Shown piece by piece: positions 15,428 through 15,493 of a stretch of DNA of 15,493 bases. Source of the stretch: Bacteroidota bacterium (lineage in GTDB: Bacteria; Bacteroidota; Ignavibacteria; UBA10030; BY39); assembly GCA_018830765.1 (NCBI GenBank), contig JAHJRJ010000166.1, forward strand, positions 1 through 15,493, read 5' to 3'. A program made the translations under genes and the position numbers. The notes below the pieces were generated by a model, which ran no database searches, was not told the origin of the DNA, and saw only the letters and a list, made by a program, of their open reading frames with translations. How positions within the stretch are numbered: position 1 is the stretch's first letter; the number at the start of each line of letters is the position of its first letter.

Positions 15428-15493
15428 TTATATCAACAAACCTTCTAACTCTGCATAAATTTGAGCATCGCTGAAACCCTGACCAGTCATTGC
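15428..15493 (-). CDS. hdrA: C-terminal end of probable heterodisulfide reductase subunit A (HdrA), partial
   Basis: The last 21 codons of a gene entering from beyond the window read AMTGQGFSDAQIYAELEGLL and Ile before a TAA at 15428-15430. The A(I/M)xxxxFSDxQI(x)AxI/L pattern resembles the C-terminal end of HdrA proteins, just after their last ferredoxin-like cluster. The location directly upstream of an MvhDGA set supports this. HdrA binds FAD and is the electron-bifurcating core that accepts electrons from MvhD. The fragment is too short for certainty; another ferredoxin-domain protein is possible. The gap to the next gene is 60 bases. Confidence 0.55.
   Translation of the reverse strand, partial: AMTGQGFSDAQIYAELEGLLI

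Overview
The window joins two kinds of DNA. Positions 3-4781 are moderately GC-rich (about 50% or more over most of the stretch) and carry a complete Type III restriction-modification operon, mod then res. Everything to the right is AT-rich chromosome. The R-M block looks like one very large integron gene cassette. Bases 2-11 are the exact reverse complement of 4718-4727, and 4718-4787 has the layout of an attC recombination site (R'', L'', L', R' core, with an unpaired extra base in L''). This is the most noteworthy structure in the window: a two-gene, roughly 4.8 kb phage-defence cassette, apparently the last cassette before ordinary chromosomal genes.

Positions 4929-8325 on the plus strand hold a compact chromosomal gene set. 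It consists of an elongation factor P family protein with a serine where the modified lysine or arginine normally sits, a SpoIIE/RsbU-type PP2C phosphatase whose frame breaks near its C-terminus, and a HerA-like DUF87 ATPase. A 178-base intergenic stretch (8326-8503) with short tandem-like repeats then separates two convergent gene sets.

Positions 8504-15493 are all on the minus strand. Read in the direction of transcription (right to left) they are: the C-terminal end of a probable HdrA, a 61-residue small protein, a PflX-like radical SAM protein, the MvhD, MvhG and MvhA subunits of a group 3c [NiFe] hydrogenase, and a tandem pair of exported M16 peptidases, first the zinc-binding subunit and then one lacking the zinc site. 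The MvhDGA/HdrA module implies H2 oxidation or production coupled to a heterodisulfide-reductase-like flavin-based electron bifurcating complex, so the host is probably an anaerobe or facultative anaerobe.

Host identity can only be inferred. The AT-rich coding, the M16 pair with N-terminal signal sequences ending in Ala-Gln or Ser-Gln, and a non-methanogen Mvh/Hdr module are compatible with a bacterium of the Bacteroidota/Chlorobi/Ignavibacteria neighbourhood, but nothing in the window proves this.
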